A stretch of DNA of 64,000 nt from BJGV01 sp964013575 (GCA_964013575.1 CAXGWP010000005.1:1-64000), one strand, 5' to 3'. Numbered from the stretch's first letter, positions 36,142 to 44,927 are shown. The notes: generated by a model not told the origin, from the sequence alone. Made by a program: numbers and translations.

Positions 36142-37865
36142 ACATCACCTTTAAATCTTGGAGCCACTGGTGAGAAAACTGTTTTATCAATATGGGCATC
36201 ATGAGGAACATTTAAATTTCTTAATGCATCAGCCATAACTCGACTAAACACTGGTGCGGCTACTGCTCCTCCAAAATATTTTCCACCTGAGGGCTCATCA
36301 AGCATTACCGCAATAATAAGGCGTGGGTTAGAAGCTGGCGCATAGCCTACAAATGAAGAGATATACTTATCTTTAGCATAACCGCCACTATCTTTTACTT
36401 TATGAGCAGTACCAGTCTTACCAGCAACTCGATAACCCTTAATTTGTGCAAGCGTTGCTGTACCACCCTTTTCTACCACCATCTCTAACATTTTACTTAC
36501 AGAAAGCGCCGTTTTACGTGAGATTATCTGCTTACCAGCTGGCGGCTTATCAAGCTTTAATAAAGATACTGGCTTTAATTTTCCTTCTTCTGAAAACAAA
36601 GTATAGGCACGAGCTAACTGCAATAAATTTACTGAAATACCCATCCCATAAGACATTGTTGCCTGCTCAATTGATCGCCATTTTTGATATGGACGAAGTT
36701 TTCCCTTAACCTCACCAGGAAATCCAGAGCCAGTAGTCATACCAAAACCTGTGCGATTCAAAGTTTCCCACATTGTTTGTGCTGACAATTTCAAAGCAAT
36801 CTGTACAGTACCAACATTACTAGATTTCTTAATCACTTCCTCTACAGTCAAGATACCTTCGACATGCGAATCCCTTATGGTATTTTTACCAATAGTGATA
36901 AACCCAGGAGCAGTATCAAATTCAGTATCTGAATTTATTTTACCTGCATCTAGTGCAGATGCTACTATAAACGGCTTCATAGTCGAACCGGGCTCAAATA
37001 TATCAGTTAATACCCTATTCCTTGATTTCTCCCCAATCCTTTCAGTTCTATTATTTGGATTGTATGTTGGCAAATTAACTAACGCTAATATTTCTCCAGT
37101 TTGGGAATCTAAAACTACTATCTCTCCAGCTTTAGCCTTATTAATATCCATAGCACGCTTTAATTCTCTATATGCAGAATACTGAATTTTACTATCAAGA
37201 GATAAGGCTAAATCTTGTCCCGGCCTAGGCTTTAAAATTATTTCAATATCTTCAACAATACGCCCCTTTCTATCTTTAATAACACGACGAAGACCAGATT
37301 TACCAGCTAAAGTTTCTTGCCACCCTAATTCAATACCTTCTTGCCCGTTATCATCCACATTAGTAAACCCCAACACTTGAGCTGTTATCTCACGCTTAGG
37401 ATAATACCTCTTAAATTCGGGATCAAAAAATATCCCAGGAAGACCAAGCTCAGCTATTTTATCTGCTACATCTGGCGATAAATGACGCTTCAAATAAACA
37501 AAATCTCGCTTCTTATTACCTATTTTTCTTCTAATATCAGCAACATTCATCTCAGCTAATTCAGCCAATCTTTGTAATTGACTATTAGTTACATGAAAAC
37601 CAGCAGGATTTGCCCATAAAGATTTTACTGGTGTACTAATAGCAAGAGGCTCACCATGTCGATCAGTAATCATTCCACGATGTGCTGGCATCTCAACCAC
37701 ACGACTAGAACGTAATTCTCCTTTTTTCTGCAAGATGTCATTATGCATTCCTTGCAAATAAACTGCACGAACACTCAAACCAAAAAAGCCAAGCAATAAA
37801 AATGCAGATAAGACTCGAGCACGCCACGCTGGTAAGGTAAAATTCAGAACAGGATTACGAGTCAT
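36138..37865 (-). CDS. ftsI: septal peptidoglycan transpeptidase FtsI (PBP3)
   Basis: FtsI cross-links septal peptidoglycan in partnership with FtsW. The 575-residue class B PBP has one N-terminal membrane segment (about 15-33), a PBP dimerisation domain and the transpeptidase domain with the active-site Ser in EPGSTMKPF, the SSN triad in KKSSNVGT and KTG in AGKTGTAHK. All catalytic motifs are intact. It overlaps ftsL by 4 bp and murE by 4 bp. Confidence 0.97.
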   Translation of the reverse strand: MTRNPVLNFTLPAWRARVLSAFLLLGFFGLSVRAVYLQGMHNDILQKKGELRSSRVVEMPAHRGMITDRHGEPLAISTPVKSLWANPAGFHVTNSQLQRLAELAEMNVADIRRKIGNKKRDFVYLKRHLSPDVADKIAELGLPGIFFDPEFKRYYPKREITAQVLGFTNVDDNGQEGIELGWQETLAGKSGLRRVIKDRKGRIVEDIEIILKPRPGQDLALSLDSKIQYSAYRELKRAMDINKAKAGEIVVLDSQTGEILALVNLPTYNPNNRTERIGEKSRNRVLTDIFEPGSTMKPFIVASALDAGKINSDTEFDTAPGFITIGKNTIRDSHVEGILTVEEVIKKSSNVGTVQIALKLSAQTMWETLNRTGFGMTTGSGFPGEVKGKLRPYQKWRSIEQATMSYGMGISVNLLQLARAYTLFSEEGKLKPVSLLKLDKPPAGKQIISRKTALSVSKMLEMVVEKGGTATLAQIKGYRVAGKTGTAHKVKDSGGYAKDKYISSFVGYAPASNPRLIIAVMLDEPSGGKYFGGAVAAPVFSRVMADALRNLNVPHDAHIDKTVFSPVAPRFKGDV

Positions 37866-38167
37866 CGTTCTTCCTCTTTTACAGGAACTGCTGAACTATC
37901 AGACTCTATTAAGGAAATAATTTTAATTTGGGACTCATCTGGAACCTTCATTAATAATTTCTTAGTAGCTATCCTCTCAATCTGAGTCCGCATTGCAACA
38001 GTACTCTGCTCGAGAAGTAACTGATCCCACTCTACAGCTAAATTTGTTGCCTTCTTCTGCTCTTTTTCCAGCTCCATAAAAAGCTTACGTGCTTCATGCT
38101 TTGAGGTCACAACACCTAAAGCACAAAAAATAACAATCAACGTAAGAAAAATATTTAGTCTAGTCAC
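37862..38167 (-). CDS. ftsL: cell division protein FtsL
   Basis: FtsL is a small bitopic divisome protein that pairs with FtsB through a periplasmic coiled coil. The 101-residue sequence has one membrane segment at the N-terminus (about 4-22) followed by a heptad-like region (SKHEARKLFMELEKEQKKA) and the moderately conserved LLLEQSTVA. The start is GTG at 38167 and no clear Shine-Dalgarno sequence precedes it. It normally follows rsmH directly, but here ftsZ and a 153-bp gap come between. Confidence 0.93.
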   Translation of the reverse strand: MTRLNIFLTLIVIFCALGVVTSKHEARKLFMELEKEQKKATNLAVEWDQLLLEQSTVAMRTQIERIATKKLLMKVPDESQIKIISLIESDSSAVPVKEEER

Positions 38168-38320
38168 TTCGATTTTCTATGACTAAAGTCATTAGCCTAT
38201 ATAACCACTATAACTATCTAGCTTGTATAACAAAAGAAACTAAAGCCAAATAAATAATTACTAAATGTAGCAGTAATTATTTTGCCTTGTACCACCAATA
38301 TTATTTTTCTACAAAAAATT
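38168..38320 (-). promoter_or_regulatory. ftsZ-ftsL spacer with a long AT hairpin
   Basis: The 153-bp spacer is the widest gap inside the dcw cluster. It contains a perfect 11-bp inverted repeat (38252-38262 with 38272-38282, loop 9 bases) and a small palindrome ATGACT-AA-AGTCAT (38179-38192) close to the ftsL start. The first could slow or end transcription after ftsZ; a new promoter for ftsL onward is plausible but I see no strong one. Confidence 0.4.
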
Positions 38321-39490
38321 TCAATCAGCCTGTTTCCTTAAAAAAGCAGGGATCTCTAATTCATCTACGCCAGATTGCTTCATTGCTTGCACTGCTTCAC
38401 GCCTATTTGTACGTGTAACTGCAGGAACACTAAGCTCTCTCAGATCCACTATATCTTCTGATGATGAATCATTAGTTCCAGTACGGGTATGAATAACACT
38501 TAGTGGCTTAGTAGCAGCATGATGACTAACTTCTAGTTCATTAAGTCCTGTTGCTACAACCGTCACACGCAGATCATTCTGCATACTTTCATCTATTACT
38601 GTACCAATAATTATAGTGGCGTCTTCATCTGTAAAATCTTTAATGGTATTCATTACCTCTTGTACTTCTCGCATCTTTAATCCCGAGCTCGCAGTAATAT
38701 TTACTAACACTCCACGGGCTCCAGAAAGATTAACCCCTTCAAGCAAAGGGCTAGCAACTGCCTGCTGTGCTGATAAGCTAGCACGGTCAATTCCTGTTGA
38801 AAGCGCAGTCCCCATCATAGCCATACCTGCTTCTGCCATTACAGTTTTAACATCAGCAAAATCTACATTTACAAGACCTGGACAATTAATTACCTCAGAT
38901 ATTCCTGCAACTGCCCCATGAAGCACACTATTTGCTTCCTCAAAAGCATCTAACATGCTCACATCATCCCCTAACACTGACATTAATTTATCATTTGGGA
39001 TAACAATTAATGAGTCAACATAGTTTGATAATTCCTCCATTCCAATCTGTGCCGATTTTAGACGCTTACCTTCAAATAAAAATGGCTTTGTTACAACCGC
39101 AACAGTTAGAATATTCATTTCTTTTGCTATCTCTGCCACTATTGGCGCCGCACCAGTCCCAGTTCCACCTCCCATACCTGCAGTAATGAATAACATATCC
39201 GCCCCATCAATTAACTCAGCAATACGGTCACGTTCTTCAATTGCAGCCAAGCGCCCAATTTCAGGATTTGCTCCAGCACCTAATCCCTTTGTAATAGCAG
39301 GACCTAATTGTAATAAAATACGTGCCTGATTACGCTTTAATGACTGCGCATCAGTATTAGCACAAATAAACTCAACACCCTCAACTCCGTTCTTAATCAT
39401 GTGGTCTACAGCATTACCCCCACAACCACCGACACCTATAACTTTTATAACTGCCGCTCGGTCTTCTGCCTCCATGATCTCGAATTTCAT
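38321..39490 (-). CDS. ftsZ: cell division GTPase FtsZ, at an unusual position
   Basis: FtsZ is the tubulin-like GTPase that forms the Z ring. The 389-residue protein has the T1 segment GVGGCGGNAVDHM (19-31), the tubulin signature GGGTGTG (107-113), the T7 loop NVDFADVKTVM and the conserved C-terminal peptide EIPAFLRKQAD that binds FtsA and ZipA. The ATG follows a strong ribosome site (aaggagagttgtt). Its location between rsmH and ftsL is abnormal; in nearly all proteobacteria it follows ftsA. The 72-bp gap upstream and the 153-bp gap downstream suggest it is a separately expressed unit inserted into the cluster. Confidence 0.98.
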   Translation of the reverse strand: MKFEIMEAEDRAAVIKVIGVGGCGGNAVDHMIKNGVEGVEFICANTDAQSLKRNQARILLQLGPAITKGLGAGANPEIGRLAAIEERDRIAELIDGADMLFITAGMGGGTGTGAAPIVAEIAKEMNILTVAVVTKPFLFEGKRLKSAQIGMEELSNYVDSLIVIPNDKLMSVLGDDVSMLDAFEEANSVLHGAVAGISEVINCPGLVNVDFADVKTVMAEAGMAMMGTALSTGIDRASLSAQQAVASPLLEGVNLSGARGVLVNITASSGLKMREVQEVMNTIKDFTDEDATIIIGTVIDESMQNDLRVTVVATGLNELEVSHHAATKPLSVIHTRTGTNDSSSEDIVDLRELSVPAVTRTNRREAVQAMKQSGVDELEIPAFLRKQAD

Positions 39491-39562
39491 AACAACTCTC
39501 CTTTGATGAGTTAGTCAAATTATTTACTTATTTTAAATCTAATATTTTTGAAAACACCTCTT

Positions 39563-40498
39563 CTATTTATTTTCCAAATTTATTCTTTCTGCTACGCGCA
39601 TAACTGCACTCCTAGCACGAGGATTAACCCCTATTTCCCTTTCTTTAGGTCGTATTGCTCTCCCAACTAAACGTAACTTAGGGCGAATAAGGCATTGCAT
39701 ATCTTCATCTCGTATTGGTAGCCTACGAGGAAATTTATCTAAACATGAGGCCTCTCTCATAAAACGTTTAACAATACGGTCCTCCAATGAGTGAAAACTA
39801 ATAACTACAAGCCGTCCACCTTTCTTCAGCAATTTTATACAATCTGGTAGAATCAATGATAATTCCTCAAGCTCCTGATTTAAATAAATCCGTATAGCCT
39901 GAAAAGTACGCGTTGCCGGATGATGACTTTTCCTATTTGGGTGAATAACCTTTGCTATAATCTCTGAAAGTTGTAGCGTAGTAGTAATAGCCCTTTGTGC
40001 TCTTGCCACGACAATTTCTCTGGCAATCTGCTTAGCAAATCTTTCTTCACCATAACTCCTGATTACCTCCTTCAAATGAACTTCAGAAGCTGAAGCAATC
40101 CATTCTGTTGCTGTCTGTCCTTTACACGTATCCATACGCATATCAAGAGGCCCATCTAAACGAAAACTAAATCCCCTTGATACATCTTGAAGCTGTAGTG
40201 ATGAAACTCCTAAATCCAACAATATCCCATCCACTTGGAGCACGCCAAAATCCTGTAATTCGTGCCTCATTTTAGAAAATTTATTATGGATAATATGAAA
40301 ATTCCTATTTCTGATAGATTGTCCTCTAGCTACCGCAGACATATCTCTATCAAAAGCAATTAATTTTCCTCTTTTATCTAGTTTTTCTAATATCATCTTA
40401 CTATGACCGCCGAAACCAAAAGTTCCGTCAATATAAACTCCACTTGGTTTGATCATCAATGCATCTACTGCCTCATGTAGCAAAACTGTGACGTGCAT
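39563..40498 (-). CDS. rsmH: 16S rRNA (cytosine(1402)-N(4))-methyltransferase RsmH
   Basis: RsmH (MraW) methylates N4 of C1402 in 16S rRNA with SAM. The 311-residue protein shows HVTVLLHEAVDAL at the start, the SAM loop IDGTFGFGGHSKMIL (about 23-37), DGILLDLGVSSLQLQ, FQAIRIYLNQELEEL and VISFHSLEDRIVK. It lies 17 bp after mraZ. Normally ftsL follows; here ftsZ does. Confidence 0.97.
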   Translation of the reverse strand: MHVTVLLHEAVDALMIKPSGVYIDGTFGFGGHSKMILEKLDKRGKLIAFDRDMSAVARGQSIRNRNFHIIHNKFSKMRHELQDFGVLQVDGILLDLGVSSLQLQDVSRGFSFRLDGPLDMRMDTCKGQTATEWIASASEVHLKEVIRSYGEERFAKQIAREIVVARAQRAITTTLQLSEIIAKVIHPNRKSHHPATRTFQAIRIYLNQELEELSLILPDCIKLLKKGGRLVVISFHSLEDRIVKRFMREASCLDKFPRRLPIRDEDMQCLIRPKLRLVGRAIRPKEREIGVNPRARSAVMRVAERINLENK

Positions 40499-40515
40499 CT
40501 AAAATCACCACCACA

Positions 40516-40962
40516 TCACAATGAAAACCCATCAAGCTCAGAAGACATGTTTTCACCTTTTAGAGCTAAAGAATCATCAATTTGCTGATTCCATTTTTCT
40601 TCTTCCCATAATTCTAATTTTGCACCCTGACCCACCAACACCACATTCTTAATTAACCCTGCGAACTGACGCAAAGGTGGCGGTACTAAAATTCGACCAG
40701 AAGCGTCCATCTCCACATCACTAGCATTACCAACCAGAAGACGCTGCAAACTACGAGTTTCTGGATTAAAACTTGAAAGCCCATTTAATTTTTGTTCTAT
40801 AGGCTCCCAAGCAGGCTGTGGATAAACTAACAAACATCTAGCTGGGTCTGCTGTAAGGACTAAATGACCCTCACAAAAAGCTATAAGCCCTTCTCGATAT
40901 TTAGTAGGTATCGCAAGCCTTCCCTTATTATCAAGATTAAGTTGTGTGACCCCACGAAACAT
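40516..40962 (-). CDS. mraZ: transcriptional regulator MraZ
   Basis: MraZ is a ring-forming AbrB-like DNA-binding protein that represses the dcw promoter, including its own gene. The 148-residue protein has two SpoVT-AbrB domains, beginning FRGVTQLNLDNKGRLAIPTKYR and VEMDASGRILVPPPLR, which carry the paired DxxGR(L/I) elements. It is the first gene of the cluster and has TGGGN-type repeats in its own promoter. Confidence 0.97.
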   Translation of the reverse strand: MFRGVTQLNLDNKGRLAIPTKYREGLIAFCEGHLVLTADPARCLLVYPQPAWEPIEQKLNGLSSFNPETRSLQRLLVGNASDVEMDASGRILVPPPLRQFAGLIKNVVLVGQGAKLELWEEEKWNQQIDDSLALKGENMSSELDGFSL

Positions 40963-41023
40963 ATTTTCCCTTGTTCTCCTAGATAAAACTTTAAGTTGAT
41001 AGCTTGTTTCAATCGAATTGTTT

Positions 41024-41076
41024 TCCCACTATTTCCCACAAATGTCCACTCTAATTAAAAAATATAACCAAGTCAA
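41024..41076 (-). promoter_or_regulatory. mraZ (dcw) promoter with three MraZ-type repeats
   Basis: On the minus strand a -35 TTGACT (41071-41076) and a -10 TAGAGT (41048-41053) are 17 bp apart. Directly downstream, TGGGA occurs at 41034-41038 and 41024-41028, with a variant TGGAC at 41044-41048, so three 5-bp units repeat at a 10-bp period with 5-bp spacers. This is the arrangement known for E. coli MraZ (TGGGN repeats). The units cover the -10 edge and start site, so MraZ bound there would block initiation. Confidence 0.7.
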
Positions 41077-41231
41077 GAGAAATTAATGAATTTTTGTTTA
41101 TTTGACAAAGACTTAAGAAGAGACCCAACAAAATTTTCTTGAATACAAAAATACACTATGCAAATAAAAGGGATAGGTATTAAACTAAATGGAATTTAAA
41201 GCTTAATAATACTCTAAGAAATATTACGATA

Positions 41232-41535
41232 TAGTGAAGCTGGCCTATAAGCCGGGTTCTGTCATGGGCAGCCATTCCTCTAGGTACACAATTACTCATG
41301 TACTCAAGCAACCTACCCGCAGACTCGGCGAGCAACGTCAACATCTGCCTATTTGGTCTTGCTCCGGATGGAGGTTACCGCGTTTCACCGCAACTTAATA
41401 CGCTCGTCTCTGTGGCCCTATTCCTCACCTCACGGCGGCCGGCCATTAACCGGCATCCTGCTCTTTGGAGCCCGGACTTTCCTCTCCCAATTTTTCATCA
41501 TTGAAAAAAAAGCAGCGACTACCTGGCCAGCTTCA
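41232..41535 (-). ncRNA. rnpB: RNase P RNA
   Basis: The catalytic RNA of RNase P, which matures tRNA 5' ends. The 5' end (GAAGCTGGCCAGG, near 41534) pairs with the 3' end (GGCCAGCTTC, near 41236) to form P1. The conserved core GAGAGGAAAGTCCGGGCTCC and the 3' ACAGAACCCGGCTTAT (P4) are clear, and so is the GAAACGCGG segment. At about 300 bases it is shorter than the 377-base E. coli RNA, so some peripheral helices are reduced. The P3 loop region is very AT-rich. The ends are estimated from family resemblance. Confidence 0.93.
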
Positions 41536-41540
41536 AAAGA

Positions 41541-41568
41541 ATCTTATCATTAAACCTAATTGAAACAA
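41541..41568 (-). promoter_or_regulatory. probable rnpB promoter
   Basis: On the minus strand TTGTTT (41563-41568) and TAAGAT (41541-41546) are separated by 16 bp, and the RNase P RNA 5' end begins about 6 bases after the -10. The -35 box is weak, so the placement relies mostly on the fit to the RNA start. Confidence 0.45.
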
Positions 41569-41642
41569 ACTTTTACTCTTTATACTGCATCAAGCCTTGT
41601 TTCAGTGAAGGCTATACACTTGAAGCTAATTGGAGGTAAAAT

Positions 41643-42995
41643 TTGAAAAATCACTGCTTTAAGCCTATTTTCATATCTTTTCTCTTGTCGGAGATAGACA
41701 TAGAACCTAACAATAAACCACCTAATTCATACTCTAATTTCTTGCTTAAAGAAAATAATAGCTGTGTTTCTTGTGGTCTATGCCTACCTCATTGCCCCAC
41801 CTACCGCATGACTATGTCTGAAGCTGATTCTCCTCGTGGCCGCATAGCCCAAATGAAAGGTGTTGCAAGTGGACATATTCCAGTAAATCTCCAATTTATT
41901 AAGCACATAGATCTCTGCCTTACCTGCCGAGCATGTGAAACGGCTTGTCCAAATCATGTGCCATATGGCCAGCTAATTGACAAAACACGATCAATGATAG
42001 CCACAACTATTCCAGAACTATCAAATGGAAAGAAATGGACCAAGAAATCTTGGCTAAAAAGAATAATAGAAAAAGAGCTTATTAGAAAACCTACACGTTT
42101 TGATAAACTTCGTTTTCTCATCTTCTCTTATCAGAAACTTGGCTTACAAGGACTATTAAAAAAACTTGTTATCCTAAAAGAAACAAAACTCTATAAGTTA
42201 AATAATCAATTACCTGAGATTAAATTTCCCCAAATCTCATCTAATAAAAAAAATATAAAGAATTCCTGGCAAAAGATTTATCCCCCAATTGGAGAACCAT
42301 GCGGTGAGGTTGGGTTATTCCTTGGCTGCGTTGCTAGGATTACAGATGTTGAAACAATTAATTCCTCAATATATGTACTTAATTGCCTTGGCTATACAGT
42401 ACATATACCACCAACCCAAACCTGCTGCGGAGCCTTACACCATCATGGAGGAGATACAGATACTGCAATAGAGTTAGCTCAACAAAATGAATTGGCTTTT
42501 AAAAAATTAAATGTAAATAATATTATTACTACATCCTCTGGATGCGGTATACGTCTCACAGATTATCATTATGAATTTTCTTCAAAAATAATAGATATTA
42601 GCAAGTTTCTTGTTTCTATATGTGAATGGCGTAACTTAAAAATCAATCCATTACAAGATAAAGTTCTAGTTCATGACCCATGTACCTTACGTAATATTCT
42701 CCGTAGTTCAAAATACCCCTATGAATTATTGATTCATATACCTGAAATAAACGTCACTCCACTTGCTGGTAATGACCAATGTTGTGGGTCCGCTGGAACA
42801 TACTTTCTTGATCAACCTGCTATGGCAGAATCACTACTAAATGATAAAATATCAAAAATAGATAGTAATACGCGCTATCTCGCTACCTCTAATACTGGCT
42901 GCCATATGTATATTGCTAACGCATTAAAAAATAAAATTCCTGAGCTTGAAGTACTACATCCAGTAACTTTACTAGCACGACAAATAAAAAAATAA
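41643..42995 (+). CDS. GlcF-like (Fe-S)-binding oxidoreductase subunit
   Basis: A 450-residue paralogue of GlcF. It carries two 4Fe-4S motifs, CVSCGLCLPHCPTY (about 40-53) and CLTCRACETACPNHVPYG, and two CCG domains (CCGALHHHGG, CCGSAGTYF). The start is TTG at 41643, which has ggagg exactly 6 bp upstream; the first ATG codons in frame fall inside the first Fe-S motif, so TTG is required. A flavoprotein partner is not adjacent; the GlcD-like protein at 62418 is a candidate. Together they could oxidise D-lactate, glycolate or another 2-hydroxyacid. The substrate is not determined. Confidence 0.9.
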   Translation: MKNHCFKPIFISFLLSEIDIEPNNKPPNSYSNFLLKENNSCVSCGLCLPHCPTYRMTMSEADSPRGRIAQMKGVASGHIPVNLQFIKHIDLCLTCRACETACPNHVPYGQLIDKTRSMIATTIPELSNGKKWTKKSWLKRIIEKELIRKPTRFDKLRFLIFSYQKLGLQGLLKKLVILKETKLYKLNNQLPEIKFPQISSNKKNIKNSWQKIYPPIGEPCGEVGLFLGCVARITDVETINSSIYVLNCLGYTVHIPPTQTCCGALHHHGGDTDTAIELAQQNELAFKKLNVNNIITTSSGCGIRLTDYHYEFSSKIIDISKFLVSICEWRNLKINPLQDKVLVHDPCTLRNILRSSKYPYELLIHIPEINVTPLAGNDQCCGSAGTYFLDQPAMAESLLNDKISKIDSNTRYLATSNTGCHMYIANALKNKIPELEVLHPVTLLARQIKK

Positions 42996-43025
42996 ATTTA
43001 TTATATTTCCAAGCTGGAGATCTTT

Positions 43026-43652
43026 ATGCTTAATATAGAAAAAATTATTATTGGCTTTGATGGAGCCTTACGTACCCTATTTGCACCTGCACAAACAGTA
43101 CGTAAAACCCCAGGAAAAGATTTCCCAGAAACTGATCTTACCAAAATAGAAAAAAATAAATCTTCTGCCTTAATGAGGATCAACCATACAGGGGAAATCT
43201 GTGCCCAAGCACTATACCAAGGACAGGCTCTCACTGCTAAAAATATAGAAGTACAACACAGTCTGCATCAAGCAGCACACGAAGAAATTGAGCATCTTGC
43301 TTGGACTGAACAACGAATTAAAGAATTAGGGGGGAGAAAAAGTATTCTAAACCCTATTTGGTATAGCGGATCATTTTTTATTGGTGCAACAGCAGGTATG
43401 TTTGGTGACAAATGGAATTTAGGTTTTCTTGCTGAAACTGAACACCAGGTTGAATCCCATCTCGCCAAACACTTACATTCCCTACCAGAACAAGATAAAA
43501 AAAGCCGTGCTATTGTTGGACAAATGCAAATTGATGAAGCAGAACACGCCGCTTGTGCTATATCTCATGGTGGAGTAGCACTGCCAAAACCTGTCAAGTT
43601 AGCTATGAAACTAGGATCAAAAATAATGACCAAAACAACATATTGGCTTTAA
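43026..43652 (+). CDS. coq7: 2-polyprenyl-3-methyl-6-methoxy-1,4-benzoquinone monooxygenase
   Basis: Coq7 hydroxylates demethoxyubiquinone in ubiquinone synthesis, a di-iron enzyme used where UbiF is absent. The 208-residue protein has the carboxylate-bridged di-iron ligands in MRINHTGEICAQALY, HEEIEHLAW, ETEHQVESH and IDEAEHA. A ggag lies 10 bp upstream of the ATG. It begins 30 bp after the Fe-S protein and faces the OsmC gene with only 8 bp between stops. It shows that the cell makes ubiquinone. Confidence 0.95.
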   Translation: MLNIEKIIIGFDGALRTLFAPAQTVRKTPGKDFPETDLTKIEKNKSSALMRINHTGEICAQALYQGQALTAKNIEVQHSLHQAAHEEIEHLAWTEQRIKELGGRKSILNPIWYSGSFFIGATAGMFGDKWNLGFLAETEHQVESHLAKHLHSLPEQDKKSRAIVGQMQIDEAEHAACAISHGGVALPKPVKLAMKLGSKIMTKTTYWL

Positions 43653-43660
43653 TAAGAAGA

Positions 43661-44077
43661 TCACTTATCCAAAATTTCATAATTATGAGATATATTTGCT
43701 GTTTTTCCCAGCATAATTGAAGCTGAACAATACTTCTTTGCCGACAAATTTATTGCTCGCTCCACTTTTTTTGGATTTAAATTCCTTCCAGTTAAAGTAA
43801 AATGATAATGGATCCGAGTAAACACTTTAGGGTCCTTCTTTGTTCGCTCTGCTTCTATATTTACCATACAATCAAGAATTTCCTGACGACCCTTCTTTAA
43901 AATCATCACAACATCTAAAGCAGTACAGCCACCAGCCCCCATTAACAACATTTCCATTGGCCTCACCCCAAGGTCCTTTCCACCAATTTCAGGTGCTCCA
44001 TCCATAAGAACCGCATGCCCACCTTCAGATTTCCCTAAAAAACTTACTCCACCCTTCCATTTAATGCTTAATTTCAT
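43661..44077 (-). CDS. OsmC-family protein
   Basis: A 138-residue OsmC/Ohr-fold protein. The family active site Cys lies in MGAGGCTALDVVMILKKGRQ (about 46-65). Members close to OsmC and YhfA act on organic hydroperoxides or have unknown roles. The second conserved Cys is seen in KKYCSASIML near residue 117, in the position expected for the redox pair. It is convergent with coq7. The exact subfamily is not resolved. Confidence 0.88.
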   Translation of the reverse strand: MKLSIKWKGGVSFLGKSEGGHAVLMDGAPEIGGKDLGVRPMEMLLMGAGGCTALDVVMILKKGRQEILDCMVNIEAERTKKDPKVFTRIHYHFTLTGRNLNPKKVERAINLSAKKYCSASIMLGKTANISHNYEILDK

Positions 44078-44165
44078 GACAACCTTTATTTATAAATTTC
44101 TTGGTATTATTTTACGCTGAAAATTAGCTTCTCTTAATTAAATTCTATAGATATAAAAACAATTC

Positions 44166-44927
44166 TCAGAATTTATCTGGGGCTGGAACCAACTGATACC
44201 AAACAGTCCCAATAATTTCATTTAAAAAAATCGTATTATCTAAAAAGGCAGCAGCAGATGGAATAAAAGAGAATAAATTCTTATCTCTCCTTGTTACATA
44301 TATAGTTGATGCCGGTGTAACGCTAAATCCTGCTTGCTCAAATTCTTTCATCGCTCTTGGCATATGCCAGGCATGAGTAACTAATGCAATATGAGTAATC
44401 TTATCTTTTCTTAAAATGGAAAAACTATTATAAGCATTTTCTCGAGTGTCTCTTGAGTTTCCTTCACTCCATTTAACTGGCACATTAAACTCATTTTCCA
44501 ATACTAGCTTCATTTGTTCTGCTTCTGAAGAACCTATTCCAAACGTATCGCCCCCTGACACTAATACCGGTTTCCCAGTCTGGCGATGTAAATGAGCACC
44601 ATAACGAATACGCTCTAATCCATATTGACTTACTGTATAACCATTATATTCAGGAGCTCTTATATAAGCCCCACTACCTAATATAACAATTGCCTGTATT
44701 TTATTAATTTCAGAACTAGATTTAGATGAAATTTGTAAAGTTTTTAATGCATTCTCTGCAACTAATGGAATAGATAATATATACAATAAAAAAAACGTAG
44801 TAATAATAAAAAATTTACCTAGCACCGGATAATTTTTTAAAAAAAATATACCCATTACTCCTAAAACAATAAGATTTAATGGAGGCAACAAAAAAGCTAC
44901 TACCAAATCTCTTAAAAACCAAATCAT
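44166..44927 (-). CDS. YdcF/ElyC-family DUF218 membrane protein
   Basis: A 253-residue protein with two N-terminal membrane segments (about 8-28 and 35-57) and a periplasmic DUF218 domain. Family blocks are IVILGSGAY (about 84-92), PVLVSGGDTFG, SEAEQM, EGNSRDTRENA and VTHAWHMPRA. ElyC of E. coli, in the same family, affects envelope integrity and lipid-carrier use, but the reaction is not known. It precedes the OsmC gene on the same strand by 88 bp; no functional link is evident. Confidence 0.88.
   Translation of the reverse strand: MIWFLRDLVVAFLLPPLNLIVLGVMGIFFLKNYPVLGKFFIITTFFLLYILSIPLVAENALKTLQISSKSSSEINKIQAIVILGSGAYIRAPEYNGYTVSQYGLERIRYGAHLHRQTGKPVLVSGGDTFGIGSSEAEQMKLVLENEFNVPVKWSEGNSRDTRENAYNSFSILRKDKITHIALVTHAWHMPRAMKEFEQAGFSVTPASTIYVTRRDKNLFSFIPSAAAFLDNTIFLNEIIGTVWYQLVPAPDKF

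Noticed and set aside
36446..37185. Forward frames of up to 144 codons opposite ftsI
   Set aside because: They lie wholly within ftsI on the other strand and show no family features.
41298..41553. Two forward open frames over the RNase P RNA gene
   Set aside because: They are translations of the antisense of a structured RNA; the RNA signatures explain the sequence.
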